DNA of 64,000 nt from NCBI RefSeq assembly GCF_008831285.2, contig NC_045141.1:8173353-8237352 (forward strand). Reading direction: 5' to 3'. Each line of letters starts with the position of its first letter. Within the stretch, counting starts at the first letter, position 1. The position numbers and the translations under genes were made by a program. Positions 22,374 to 34,153 of this stretch are shown here, piece by piece. The notes beneath the pieces were generated by a model, which saw only the letters and a list, made by a program, of their open reading frames with translations, was not told where the DNA came from and searched no databases. The stretch comes from Nymphaea colorata (taxonomy: Eukaryota; Streptophyta; Magnoliopsida; Nymphaeales; Nymphaeaceae).

Positions 22374-22517
22374 GTGAGTTAACAGTATGCAGTTTCTGGA
22401 TTCATAGATGTCCAAAACATTTGTAGGTTATGCAAATAGATGGAGGTCCTTAGTTGCACTTCCTTTCTTGTGCTTATAATTTTCTAATCTTTTTCTTTGT
22501 TCTTTTTCTACATGCAG

Positions 22518-22720
22518 CTTACTGCTTTGGATATTTGAAGGATATATTTGGTTTAAACAAATCTAAAGCCGAAAGGATTATGCTTGAAGTTTTCTCTGTA
22601 TTCTACCTTAGACGGCTTTCAAAAGCCTTTTCTCATGGAGAATTGGAGAGAGCAACTAGCAAAGGAACATTCCTTCGCAGTGAACTGCATTTTGATCCAT
22701 TTCTTTCATCCGAAGACTCC
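22518..22720 (+). pseudogene. TIC110 fragment, exon B
   Basis: After GCAG the reading LTALD shifts by one base and then gives LKDIFGLNKSKAERIMLEV, YLRRLSKAFSHGELERATSK and ELHFDP. These match, in order, the TIC110 segment (LNQLRNIFGLGKREAEAI, then VYRKRL, GELE, ADSK, ELHFDP). About 65 residues of a protein of roughly 1000 are present. The frameshift, the upstream stop and loss of the match after ELHFDP show it is a fragment. It retains the intron separating it from exon A, so it came from genomic DNA rather than from mRNA. Confidence 0.78.
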
Positions 22721-23436
22721 TCCATGTATTTTTGTAAGGGCATCTTTTGTAATTTTAGAATTGCAGGTCAGCCCAACCCCCATGTTTGTATGGGGGGATT
22801 CAGAGAAGATGCTGTACATGCATAACATGCATACAGTGAGACGTAAGTATTCTCTTTCCATGTTCAAAATGTATCATGGCTTGGAACCTCAGCGATAATT
22901 CATTCTTGCTTTTTCATAATGTTTTTATCTCAATATTGGTCAATGAAATTGTCCTCAAAGCTTACAAATTTTCTGAAATGAAATCTTTTATGGTCTGCAG
23001 CAATTATTTTGACGACATGTTATTCCAATCATGAACTCACTAACACAGTCCTCTGTCATATATGTTCAACAGTTTCTATTTTTCATTGTTTAGAGAAAAC
23101 AAGCAGGGGACTTGCATTGTGCCAGTATCACTAGTTCTTTTCACACCAAATCTGATCTCTTTCTATAAATTTATGTGTGACTGGTTGAGCTTTCACATCA
23201 GTGAACTGGTTCTCTTTTTCCTTGTACAAGATTACTTAACATTGCCTCACATGAGCATAATCACTGTCATCACTTGATTTTACTGTGATAAGATACATCT
23301 CTTAAGATCACATGGACTTCTTCGAATGAATTTTAGCTTTTATCCCATGCATCTGATGTGAGTGCTCTGATCGGTACATCTTCATTTGTGTTGAAATCTG
23401 GTACTTTTGATCTCTGATATGTATGTTCTGGTTCAG
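22721..23436. other. spacer between TIC110 and SBP fragments
   Basis: AT-rich. ORFs at 22584-22898 and 23062-23277 are not recognised. Confidence 0.4.
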
Positions 23437-23680
23437 ATGGGAGAAACTTGGTAAGTCCTCTATTTGGATATGACTTCTGGTATCAGCCCTGACACAAGAC
23501 CATGATTAGTTCATCATGAGGAACACCAAAATCTTTTACAAAAGGATTCAGTCTCCAACATGTAGAAGATGGTCGTTATGAAGACATCTACATGTATACA
23601 GCTGGCCCGATGGTGAACTGAAACAGACTGGACCTGGGTAACTCAGATCTCCTACCTTTGGAGGTCAGTGTGACAGTGTC
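23437..23680 (+). pseudogene. selenium-binding protein pseudogene, exon 1 of fragment
   Basis: Read across frames: WEKLGKS, then [28 protein letters not shown], SFTKGFSLQHVEDGRYED and YSWPDGELKQT. These match the selenium-binding protein 1 / methanethiol oxidase family ([21 protein letters not shown]...YSWPDGELKQTLDLG). Both in-frame stops are single-base changes from the expected codons (Arg CGA, Trp TGG). The N-terminal half, with the Cys-rich selenium-binding region, is missing. Confidence 0.88.
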
Positions 23681-23784
23681 AAATATCGTCGCCCTGAAAA
23701 TTGCACCCTATGCATGATATGATCATCTATTGTAGTGGCTATTACTTATGACTAGTTTGACACTGTCCTGCTGATTCTATACAG

Positions 23785-23886
23785 GTTACGTTGGGTCTTC
23801 ATTAAGCAACAACATGATTAGGTTTTTACAGACTCCAAGTGGATCGTGGAGCCATGAGGTACCATTTGCTGATGTTCACATTACTG
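23785..23886 (+). pseudogene. selenium-binding protein pseudogene, middle exon
   Basis: After an intron-like gap, GYVGSSLSNNMIRFLQTPSG and SWSHE continue the family alignment (GFVGCALTSNMVRFFKT.DGSWSHE). The following residues, VPFADVHIT, are poorly conserved and end at a GT. Confidence 0.85.
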
Positions 23887-23975
23887 TAAGTGTGCATATG
23901 TGAGAGAGGACTAGAGAGAGAGGGGGTCCTAAATTGCTTGTTTGTTTCTTCTATGTTGCAATATGTGTGACACTT

Positions 23976-24490
23976 TTCGGAATTGGATTATGCCCGACAT
24001 ACCTGGACTTATAACTGATTTTGTTATCTCACTGGATGATCGCTTCCTTCACTTCTCAAACTGGCTGCATGATGATGTCAGGCAATACAACATTGAGGAC
24101 CCTTCAAAGCCTGTTTTGACTGGACAACTATGGGTTGGTGGACTCATTCAGAAGGGAAGCCAGATAGTTGTAGTATCTAAAGATGGGCTGGAGTCTCAGT
24201 TTGATGTTCCTGAAGTAAAAGTGTGTGTTTAAGTCATTGTTGTTCTTTCCTTTTCTTGCTTTCCTCAGGGAAACAGACTAAGAGGTGGGCCACAAATGAT
24301 CCGATTGAGCTTGGACGGAAAGATATTGTAGGTGACTAACTCACTCTTTAGCACATGGGATCGGCAATTCTATCCAGAGATCTTGGAGGAGGGCTCACAT
24401 TTGCTGCATATTGACATGGACACAGAGAAGGGTGGATTGAAGCTGAATCCAAACTTTTTTGTAGATTTTGGGCTTGAACCTGATGGTTCT
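23976..24490 (+). pseudogene. selenium-binding protein pseudogene, 3' exons
   Basis: NWIMPDIPGLITDFVISLDD, RQYNIEDPSKPVLTGQLWVG and FDVPEVK lie in one clean frame to about 24222. After a short intron come NRLRGGPQMIRLSLDGK, a frameshift, then [20 protein letters not shown] and [15 protein letters not shown]. This is the C-terminal third of the SBP1 beta-propeller. The usual end (H-E-M-R-Y-P-G-G-D-C-T-S-D-I-W) is missing; the sequence leaves the family at about 24490. The enzyme oxidises methanethiol and is normally cytosolic. Introns are retained. Confidence 0.92.
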
Positions 24491-25600
24491 ATTTAGGGTT
24501 GACTTCGTGGTCGTTTGAGAATAAATGAGATGAGAACGGAAATAAGTTGCCTATTCAAACAAGAGTGCCCATTATGTTGAAGTACCACATGGGAATTGCT
24601 CAAGAAGCACAACGCCTTGGATTGTTGGATTAATTTGGAGAATTCAAAGAGGTGGCATGTCAACATCGTAGATAAGTTTTTAAATACAAAAGTAGATGTC
24701 GTCGTCGCATGTTCTCCATCCATCGCATGTTCTCCCACCTTTACAGACGAAAAATGTTTCCCATCAAAGAAATGATGGTGAAAATATTTCCCCAATTCTT
24801 TTTTTTTTGTCCCACACCATCCTAGAAAGAGGACAAAAAGATGGATTGGGTTGCAGGCCACTTGTGTACATAGTCAAGAATGGAATGCAGCGAAACTAGC
24901 CCATCCATATCAAGGTATAGTGGACAAGGCTTGAGCTGTCCAACCCCACCGAAGCACAGATTGAATCCTCTGTGGTTACCGTAGGTTCTAACTAGAGGAA
25001 AGATCAGTGTTTTGGGACCAGGCTAAGACTCACTTATAAAATGGCAGTGGCCTGGAGGGTAGTGGAGAATGGGAAAGTGGCCCGGAGGGGAGTGGAGAAC
25101 GGGCAAACGACCGAGGGTGAGAGAGAGAGAGAAGAGGATTTTTGGGGGAAAAGGGATGAGGAAGATTTATGAGCAAAAAAGAAGCAGCACAAAATAGTGC
25201 TGGGTGGGTGAGCCTCTGTCTGTGTGTGAAATGTGTAAGAGGGTGTTACGTGCCTGCATGACGTTCACTGCAGATGAGATGCCAAGGTGTAACGGGAATC
25301 AATGACTGCGATGAGGGAGATGATGGCACGGAATGAGCAATGGCCAGCCAAAGCACCGGCAGCCGTGGAAGCGGTGGTGGCAGACGCAGAAGGAGGAGGA
25401 AGAGACATACACGAGTTAGACTCTTGAAGAGACATACATGAATTAGACTCTTGAAACCATCTGCTTCTCCCCTCTTTTCTCGCTCTGCTAGATGATTGAT
25501 CAAGAAGTTTGCGGTTTTCCTTTTTCTAGTCTTGGTGTTGTTACATGTTTTAGTTCATCCTACAAACACTCTTCACGGGCGCAGAGTTTGTTCTGGTTAA
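24491..25600. other. spacer, GC-rising toward VAL first exon
   Basis: No gene recognised. GA-rich tract at about 25117-25135. Minus-strand ORFs at 24493-24861 and 25246-25503 show no domain. Confidence 0.4.
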
Positions 25601-25621
25601 TTGTTGTTTCCGGTTGGAGGA

Positions 25622-25765
25622 GATGGCTGCGCCTTCCTCTTTCTCGAAGATCTTCACCCGAAGTGTGGCACCCCGTCATCGGAGAGGTGGTGGAAAGGAT
25701 GGAGATTAAGGTCAGGCAACGTAGTTGAGCTCTGTGACCGCTGCGAATATGTTCGTTTTCCTCTA
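25622..25765 (+). pseudogene. VAL/HSI2-type B3 repressor pseudogene, exon 1
   Basis: An ATG at 25622 gives MAAPSSFSK. A shifted frame then gives HPKCGTPSSERWWKGWRLRS and GNVVELCDRCE. This matches the N-terminus of VAL/HSI2 repressors (CGS..S.EWKKGWPLRSG..A.LC..CG), which hold a zinc-binding PHD-like domain followed by B3, CW and EAR motifs. The remaining domains appear in order up to 33260. The frame change between the ATG and the Cys motif suggests decay. Confidence 0.72.
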
Positions 25766-27140
25766 TTTCGTTCTTTTTTCGTCTGGTCATTGCCCAGCTA
25801 GGAGATCAGCATAAAGATGACATCTCTATCGTTCTTGAAAAAGTTTATTACATCCTCATTGCGACGATTAAGTTGATGGACACACAATTATATTGATGGA
25901 TGCTGGAATTTTCTGTGTATAAAATTTCCTCGGGGTACGAAGGATCGTGATTCGCCAGAAATATGAATTTTATTTTTTTTGAAGCTTTTTCTCATTAATA
26001 ATATTTGGTACAGTGGCAAGTTTGCCGCCTTTGGAATCACATGTTTTTCTCTAAGTTGTCACTGTCAAACTGTTAGGAATTTTGAAGGGCTAGATTTAAT
26101 ATTGGATTTGACCTGTCACGACATTTTCTGCACAAATGTACGTGTTGATATCTACAGATTCATAGATTATATCAGAATTCGAGGCTCCCATAAGACAAGG
26201 TCTACTTTTCTCTCTTAAGTTTTATCCTATGCATTCTCTTCGGATCTGCATTGGAACGCCAAAATCGATTTATTTTCATATTCTCCAGTAGAATTACATC
26301 GGTGCCCGCTTGAAAAAAACAAATATATCTGGCTTTTTCTTTGTGTGAATTTTTTACAGAGTCTGTATGTGTGGAGTGTACGCCCAAGGTGATGATGTGC
26401 TGGGTGTCACACGTTCGAGCAGATTCGACAAGGAAAGCTATATGTCTTACTGTGGAAGCCTTCACTTTTCTTTTGATTTGGTGCGGAAGTTGATCATTTC
26501 TTGGTTATTGAAGCGGTGGTGTGCAGAAAATGTGGTTCCTTTTCCCTGTTCTAGGCGAATTTTGTAAAGAATCATGCTTTCTTATTTGTTTAAATGCATG
26601 CAGATGGCCTTTTTATTTTTGCATCTGGCCTGTAAAGTGGGACACTATTTTTCCTCTGGCGGAATGGAGCATCGGTCGGCTACCCCCTTTTTTGTCGAGC
26701 GCTGGAGAGTCTGTTAGACATCATACTTGTCCCTGATGAACCTTTGCCTGTCGTAGTGGTGATTGTGAATAGCTATCCATCACTAGCAGCTATTGGTCGC
26801 CAGATAAGAATTCTATCTTTTAGAATTTCGTATGCATAGAGGAATGGGGCTCCTTTGCTGTTGCTAGATTTGGATATTACCAAGTTATCACACCATTTGG
26901 GGATTTCATGTTACATGTGGATCTATTATATTTTTCCTATTTTTGATGCTTTTTTTGTAGAGAATTTCGTCACAATCATTTTCTTTACTGGTAGTCCATC
27001 TTTGAACCTCTTTTGAAAACTTTATCTCCATGGGGTTAACTGTTTTCGGTTTTTCTTCTTTTCTTTTAATCACTTAGCAAGGAATAACCAATATTCCGCC
27101 ACATTCTGTTGATAACTCTCTTTTGATCTTGTAGTTCTGT
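25766..27140 (+). other. VAL intron 1 (inferred)
   Basis: About 1.4 kb of AT-rich sequence without recognised features. The ORFs at 25979-26736 are not conserved-looking. Confidence 0.45.
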
Positions 27141-27216
27141 GTATGATGAGTTAAGGTTTTGTGAAGATTTTCATTTTGATGCTGCTGGTGGAGGAACTGT
27201 GAGACGTGTGGAAAGG
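27136..27216 (+). pseudogene. VAL-type pseudogene, exon 2
   Basis: SVYDELRFCEDFHFDAAG, then one base out of frame WRNCETCGK, matching the VAL segment SAYE...FCE.FH....GWR.CE.CGK. A one-base deletion at the Gly-Trp junction accounts for the shift. A GT donor follows at about 27216. Confidence 0.75.
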
Positions 27217-27518
27217 TTAGAAACTTTGATGTAAACACCAACTCTAGTTGCCCTGTGTTAAAAATAGGAAAATGCTCTGATCTACTTCTCGTGCATCAAA
27301 GTGTAGCAAGTTGAACAACCTGCAAATGGAACTGGCTACACTTTTTTGATGAATTGCACTAATATCTGTTGTGATGCTTGAGAACACAAGCATCATCTTA
27401 TATTCTCTTATTTAGAATGCAGTTAGATACATTCAGGTTCCATTATGTCAAAAACTGTAGCCCTAAGTTGTTCTTGGAATTAATTAAAAAATTTCTTTCC
27501 TTAACAAAATGTTTCTTA

Positions 27519-27630
27519 GTCCAGCGTTTACATTGTGGGTTAATCGTTTCAGCTCATACATTCTTTTTCCTGGATTTTGGTGGAATAGAATGCATTTCTT
27601 GTGCCAAGACAAGTTCGCTTAATGCAGTAA
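27519..27630 (+). pseudogene. VAL-type pseudogene, exon 3
   Basis: RLHCGLIVSAHTFFFLDFGG and IECISCAKTSSLNA match the VAL segment K-R-[LI]-H-C-G-C-I-[VA]-S...D-x-G-G-[IV]-x-C-x-x-C. The second Cys of HCGC is Leu here, removing a probable zinc ligand. The boundary is near a GT at 27630. Confidence 0.78.
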
Positions 27631-28042
27631 GCCTTTTAATTGTTGGAAAAAAGAAGTGTCATATATATTTTGATGTTACAAGATTGCAGGACATTTGTGG
27701 CTTTGGGTATGGTTGACTGCTGATCCCACAACTGCCACATGGATGCAGTAATGAGCTCTCGTTCAACAACATTCATCGGATTTTATGATCATTGGCTGGA
27801 AGCCCGATAAGATTTATGTCCCAGACATCTTGGGAAGAATGATCTGATTTTTTGGGGAAAAAATCTACCTCTAGAAAATGCTTGTCATCTATAGGCTATC
27901 GCTAGTTGGTTTTCGTGATATACGGAAAGATTTTCTTATGAATTGCATGGATTGTACAAAAAAATTTCCCCATTCTTTTAGATGTTGTACTTATTATTTG
28001 TTTTTGTTCTACCATTTTTCATCAATTTGCTTGCTGGGCATC
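27631..28042 (+). other. VAL intron, left part
   Basis: AT-rich sequence with no feature recognised. It ends where GC content rises at the TE-like insertion. Confidence 0.4.
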
Positions 28043-31000
28043 TGATGCGACCTGCCCTTGTAGCTGCTCAAAAGAGACCAAGTTGCAATCGCTTCTCAAG
28101 ATCTATTGGGGTTAACATGCTGAGGAAGGTTAAAAGAATAGGGATTACAAAATTTCATTCCCAAGTCAGACACAACCTCGACTAAATATATCTCTTATGA
28201 CTGATATATATGTAGTGGTTCCCTCCCAAGTTTCAACCTACTACAAATCAAGAATGGGAATGTGAAGCTTTACAAGTGTCAATGATACAAGAAGATCTCT
28301 CCCTCACTCAACAATCACATCATCCATGCCAAACCATACATTCAATCCCTAGGTCGAGCATTCCACACCCTTCGTCCTAGGACAGTCCAACAACTTGGGA
28401 ATGTGTCCTCAGCTAGGTGAGCTTTGGAGGATTCCTGAATGGCTGCAAACCTGAAGGTTGGCTGGAAATCAGATGCACCCGCCCACGCAGCTATAGGGGG
28501 TTTTGGATGTACCTTGCTGGAGCTAGTCCAGCACTCACCGAGGAAGAAGGTCAAGTATATCCTTGGTATTCAGCAATACTCCACAGCTCAATCGGCTACA
28601 AGTCCTCGGATGGCAGTCAATCTCCAATGCACAGGCTCCTAGTGTTTAAGACAAGACTAGCAGTTTACTGTTCTTGTAAGAAACAGCTGAACAGAAAGTA
28701 ATGGAGGATATGTGTCACCCAAATAGCAGGAAACCCCAATTGGGTGATGTAGATTGGGGGAAGCTATCTTCAGATTGGCGCTGAAGATCGCCCTTCCCTT
28801 TCAAATGGACGGTAGATTGGAATGAAGTCCACCACCAGCCTGCTATGCCTGTGATGTCTGCTTCCAGAAAACAGAAGCAGTCACAGTATGCAATCAGAAA
28901 TCTGAAATGAATGCAGGAGTGGAGATGCTTCACCAGAGATGAGATCAACCCCTACTATCTGTAATCGAATTTGGGGGATTCTGGCATCAAATGGGTGACG
29001 ATGCATGCCTCTTCAAGACAGCTCCTTGCGACAAGATCGAGCTCCAACAGGTTCTGCTTCTCGCCTCATTCAACAGCTCGCTGCCACAGCTATCAGCAGA
29101 GAGTATGGTGCTGCAAAGGAATCAAGAGCTCAACCAGAAGATAATTCTACAGATCATCAAGCTCAAGTCACGGAGAATGCATTAGAGAATCGATTTCACC
29201 CAAGCCTGTAACAGAATTTTGGGAAACGGGCGAGAATCCCTCTTGTTGGTGTGGAACCAGCTCCTAGACTAGCGTTCCTTCAAAAAATCATAACTCCATG
29301 TACAGAGGTCCAAAAATCACGAAATTTGATCTGGAGGAAGCCAAGATCCGGAGGATTAGACGCTCCAAAAACGAGCCCCAAAGTCGTTTCCAATAGGTGA
29401 CTCGTTGAAGCTTGAAGTTGTACCTGGTTTTGCCAAAAATCAGCCTGTCGCATGACTCGCCAAAATTCAACCGTAGGTCGGATTGGTCTGAAATTTGGAC
29501 CAGTGATAGCTGAGATTCTGATGTACGAATGCCTACAAATTCAGCTTCAAAGCAGCTTCCAAAAGGTGAGTCATTGAGGATTGAAATCAGCCTAGTTTCT
29601 GGTGTCACTCAGAACTGCGCCTAATTCCACGATCCGCCGTCATGATTCTGATCAGCTCCAGCAAACTATCCAAAACAGTTCGGATTCTTCCCAAACTTCA
29701 CCAGAATGATCCCTCAAGAGTTATGAAGACGTCTGAGCCATTTCCCTGCTCAGATCAACCTCCGATCGGTGGAATTGTGCTGATTTTCAGAGATTGCTGT
29801 CGTTGTCTTCAGAACTGGAATTCAGCCTATGTTTCTTCATCTTCAGTCAGTCAATTCCTCACTATTTCACTATGTAGCTCGTCGCAAGGGATACACAACA
29901 ATTAGACACAGATTGCGGCCGTAGGAATCAATTATTAAAAGATTTGAAATCGATCTAAGTTAGACGTTAGGCGATCTGCCTGAAACAGGAATCATTCTCG
30001 CCTGAACTCGTCAGCATCTCAAATCCCTCTCAAATCCTTCGATCTCAGTCAGATCAGACTGATCTATTCTTCTCATTAGATGAGTTGACTCAAATTGATC
30101 AGAACGTCAACATCCTCTCCACTTCTGATGGGGTAAACAGGAAGTTCTGGCCGTAGAATATCCATGGAGAAGGATTTCTTACTGACTGAGAAGTTCCTCC
30201 TACAGTCGACGTGCAGTTCAGGAATTCCTCGGATGAGCTACGATCTGCTGCGCAACCGAGTGATCCTTCTTCTGATTCCAGCCTCTAAGTGTCTCAAGGA
30301 TTGTAGAGCACTTGCACTGTGATCGGATCTACTTCTGCACTGTATTCGACATCTACAATTGTGGTAGCCTTCCGGGTCCAGCTCCCCTGGTTCTATAGGC
30401 GATCTTCTTCTCCAGCAAAGTCTCCTTCACTGGCCAAGCTTTTGGCGTCACACTTAAGCAGCTCAAACTCTCTCGCGTGGGAGAGAAAATGTTTCTTTTA
30501 TTGATTCAATTTCCAAAAGTTACAAGTTTTGGCATAGTCTCTAGCTTATATGTCGCTGGACTGTCTCGGGTTTAACCAGTTATCTCAGACTGATACAAGT
30601 ACAAGACCTGACTCAGTCAAATCCAAAACAAAAGAAATACAATGACTTGGTCTGGGCTTGCACCCAGCCGTGACACGCTCAGGGTAGCCTGAGCTCTTGC
30701 CAACTAAACCTGACACGGATGCACTCTTGGTTGCGCTCAGTCTTCCTTGGTATCTTACAGCTGACGCAGTCTTTCTCTGCCCAAACCAGCAACCTCTGCT
30801 CTTCAGCCTTGCTCTACTGACAACAGACCTGACCGAACCTAGTCCCTTCCATGCTCTGCTCAGCTGACCGAACCTTGCTTGAACCCATTGTATGCTCCTC
30901 GCTCTCGTCACCAGCTGCAATCTGTAGGCAGCAACTCTCTTTAGTCTTCAGATTAACCTCACAACAGATATCGCTGCCCTCCGCAATCTCCCTGGCCGGC

Positions 31001-31915
31001 TTGCGACTAACGCCTTATGCTTCGGTCTCCTTAGAAGTAAAGTTAACCTCACTAGCCTCCGGACTACCTATCTCAATCGGCCCTTCAGTCTTGCACTCTA
31101 CATTTAGCGCCTTGGCTTTGCTCGACATGGAATTAGCTCACTTCACTCAAAACGCCTTGGCCCTCCCTGTATCTTCTCATGGTTAACCTCACAATGCCTA
31201 AAGTCAATAGCTTCAACTGATGCCACGCTAGCCATCTTCCCACTTCGGACCACGACTTCGATAGCAGCTGGTATCCCGCCTATGTCCTCGGCAGCCTCCT
31301 CAGCCACACTTAGTTGTGCTCTAGGTAGGTGCACATCAAGTCCACCACCCATGAATGGAGCTTGTCCCCAAGCTCTCTTTTGACAGTCATCACGGTCTGT
31401 TGGAACTGCCTCAATACAGTTCACACCTCCACTCTCACCTACCCAGCTTGGATGAGGACCATAGTCCCTCGGCAAGGACCTTAGTAAAAACTTTTGGTAT
31501 ATGGGAGGTCCTTGGTCATCCCTGTAGGCATTCGTCATGAACCCAATTTCCTGACGTCCTCTATCATGGGCTTGCCAAAGTCGGCCCCCAGTTTTGTCAT
31601 CGAACTTCTCAACAAGTAACAGTTTTTGGTCCTTGTTGTTTGTAATAGCACACCATCTTCCGCTGCTCTCTTAGCCTTCACCTCGATCATATAATATGAC
31701 TGTATAGGGTTCGTCATAACAGTCTTGGACTGTTCCGCAATTCGCTGCATTTGAGCCACTTTCAGTTGTGTTTCCTTCTTTCCCATGGAAGAACTACTGC
31801 CCATCTGGTCTGACCCTTCTCCCGGACCTTGTGCTGCTATGGTCTTTGCAGAATTTGTGTCAACAGCCGTTATAACAGTCTTGAACTGCACGTCGACCTT
31901 CCGTTGATGGTTTCA
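28043..31915 (-). mobile_element. probable LTR-retroelement remnant inside the VAL remnant
   Basis: A 3.9-kb GC-richer block differing sharply from the AT-rich flanks. It starts TGATGCGACCTGCC on the + strand, i.e. ends CA on the minus strand. On the minus strand near 30500-30570 there is ATATAAG, then about 60-70 bp later AATAAA followed by a pyrimidine-rich stretch, an LTR-like U3/R layout. The minus-strand ORFs 31535-31891 (118 aa) and 31143-31538 (131 aa) lie upstream of that. No pol motif, primer site or second LTR was found, so the limits and family are uncertain. Confidence 0.45.
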
Positions 31916-31989
31916 CAGATCAATATACAAAAAAAAGGAGTCTGGCTCCAGTGCCAAATTCTGGACTTGCACAGGTATAGCAATCTCTT

Positions 31990-32660
31990 GGGCTTTTCCA
32001 CTCCTTAGCTTGGAATTCCAATTCATGTTCAATGATGATGTATCCTAGAACTGAGAAGCTAGGTGAGAAACTCCTAGAATTGGAGGAGGCATCTACCTGC
32101 TTTGTTGAGAACCAAAATGTATTTGAAAAGGAAGCAGGTGGTGACTTCAAGCTCCCTGCACATAACAAGATTGAAATTGGGAATTCAGAAATTAATGTGC
32201 GGAGTCCTTTAGGTGCATCGGTTCAAGATAATATAGGTGGCTTGCTGGATACCAAGCATGTGAAAGGAAGAAAGATCCATGAAACTGAAAGCAACATGAT
32301 CATAAGCTCAAGAAATCTCTTGATAATCAAAAACATGAATCATCTGGTTCATGCAAAAATGTAACACAACGGTCTGCTTCTCCGAAGGACAATGAAGCAA
32401 GGGATTCAAACAAGCCTTCTGGATCTCATGCACGTGAACAGAGGCCTTCTTTTTTGTTGCAACAGGAAAATCCTTCCAGCTTTCATACTGGACTGGACTT
32501 TTCTAAAGAGGCAAAAAAATCAGGCCGCCATGGCGAGGCATCGCACCGAAGGATGGGCAAGAAATCAGTCTACCCTTTCTTGATATTGGCCAAGGATCAG
32601 CAGCAATCAGGAGCTTCAGAAAATATCAGGAGAGTATCCACTTCTACGTAGTTTGAGAAT
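31990..32660 (+). pseudogene. VAL-type pseudogene, central region
   Basis: From 32032 an open frame of 110 codons rich in acidic and Ser/Asn residues (EKLGEKLLELEEASTCF, EAGGDFKLP) is followed, across frames, by KDNEARDSN. Near 32560 comes RTEGWARNQSTLS-stop-YWPRI, then QELQKISGEYP. The last part matches the VAL sequence before the B3 domain ([26 protein letters not shown]). TGA at 32580-32582 falls where the family has an Arg. The first part is assigned to VAL only by position. Confidence 0.7.
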
Positions 32661-32784
32661 TGTACCATAAGGCATATTTGCTTGGTGTGATTGATTCACT
32701 CCAAAATTTGCACTTGATTTGTTGTTATTATAGTAAATCCAAGTCCTCCATGTGATCCTTGACCTTCCGTAAGCTCAAATTCTA

Positions 32785-32870
32785 TTATCAACCCTTTATC
32801 TGAGAAAACATTGAGTGCTAGTGATTCAGGTCGGATAGGGCGCCTGGTGCTGCCAAAAAAGTGTGTAGAG
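32785..32870 (+). pseudogene. VAL-type pseudogene, start of B3 domain
   Basis: [20 protein letters not shown] followed by [11 protein letters not shown], then a GT donor. The family reads [24 protein letters not shown], the first strand and helix of the B3 DNA-binding fold that recognises the RY motif (CATGCA). Conservation is strong and this exon alone looks intact. Confidence 0.85.
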
Positions 32871-33062
32871 GTATGTTACTGAAATTTGTTGTCATCTTTT
32901 CTGAAACTAAGACCATGTTAGACTTTTTCGTCCTCTTGTTTTGCCATATACTAGAGCGTCTAACTTGTTTAGAGATGCTTTCTTCCATGGACTTCCTTCA
33001 ATTAAATTTGGTTTTGGTACACTCATATGCTCGATTCTTATGCAATTCTTAATCTTGAACAG

Positions 33063-33240
33063 ACATACTTCCCAGCAATTTCTCATCCTGAAGGACTGCC
33101 TCTTAGGATTCAGGATGCAAATGGAAAGGATTGGGTATTTCAATTTCGATTTTGGCCAAATAATAACAGTAGGATGTATGTGTTGGAAGGTGTAACATCA
33201 TCATTCAGTCAAAGCAACAGCAAGCTGGTGACAGGCAATG
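33063..33240 (+). pseudogene. VAL-type pseudogene, B3 domain core
   Basis: After [22 protein letters not shown] and [20 protein letters not shown], then LEGVT, is a nearly perfect VAL/HSI2 B3 core including the conserved FRFWPNN. Just after VT the frame shifts: a different frame reads [11 protein letters not shown], matching the expected I-Q-S-M-Q-L-Q-A-G-D. The match then stops, so the B3 C-terminal strands, the CW domain and the EAR motif are absent. VAL proteins silence seed-maturation genes in the nucleus. The remnant is not expected to be functional. Confidence 0.9.
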
Positions 33241-34110
33241 TGTGCAGCCTGGTCATTTCTTCTTGCTTGTGCATGCAATGCTTGGCACGCAAATAACTAA
33301 GAAGCCTCTCAATCATCCTTGTGTGTCTCATTAAATTTACACTTTCTGAAGTTGGGTTACCTTTTTTTGCATATAAATCAGCAAATGATTGTGCTTTCTG
33401 TTCAAGTCATCCAAACTTCACGGATTGACAAAGCTTTCTACCAGACATAGCACTATTGTTTTTGAGTAGCACTATTGTAGGTTGGAGTATTTTGATATAT
33501 TGTTGTTAAGCTTTTCGCAGTTTCTATTTCTCACAAACAAAAATTTTGAAAATGAGCTATATTTCTTGTTTTTTGAATTCTATCTGGGAAACAGATTTTT
33601 CAATTTTACTTTTTACAAATTTTTTAGTGAAATTTTCTAGTTATTATTATTATTATTTATTTAAGGATCTATATCCATATCAAAGCCAATACTCTAACCT
33701 ACACAGTTTTAGACTTTTTGTTTAGTGGGGTGAATTATGATTTTGCATATATTTATGTGTTATGGCTGGGAAAATTATCTAGTAAGGTTTTTGATTGCCT
33801 TATTTTGTCCGAGCCCTTCCTCACTTGGGTCTCCTCTAGAGTTAGAGCTCAAGCCTGTTCATGTCTATGAGAAGGAGTGGGCTGCCGAGCTAGTAGGTCC
33901 TTGCTTTAGGATCTCAAGGCATCACTCTTCCTTGGAGTCCTTGGTGAGTCCAAGGATAGGGATTTGGTGCAACCTCTAGGGTGAGAATAAGGAGGGAGGC
34001 ATAACATGCATGGGTGCTTAGGGACTTGGTAGGGATTCCGTTTGGCTAGGTGGGTGCTATAGGAGAGGGGCGTGGAGGGTATGGGAGTGATTGAAGTCGG
34101 GGGGCTATAC

Positions 34111-34153
<43 letters not shown>

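Noticed and set aside
28036-28062. Relationship between TGATGCGACC (28043) and TGCATCTAATGCGACC (42873) as ends of one LTR family
   Set aside because: Similarity is limited to about ten bases and does not extend.
29005-29215. Possible RNA gene or coding exon in the GC-rich block
   Set aside because: Two overlapping frames are open but neither shows a family motif, and the block behaves like LTR or leader sequence.
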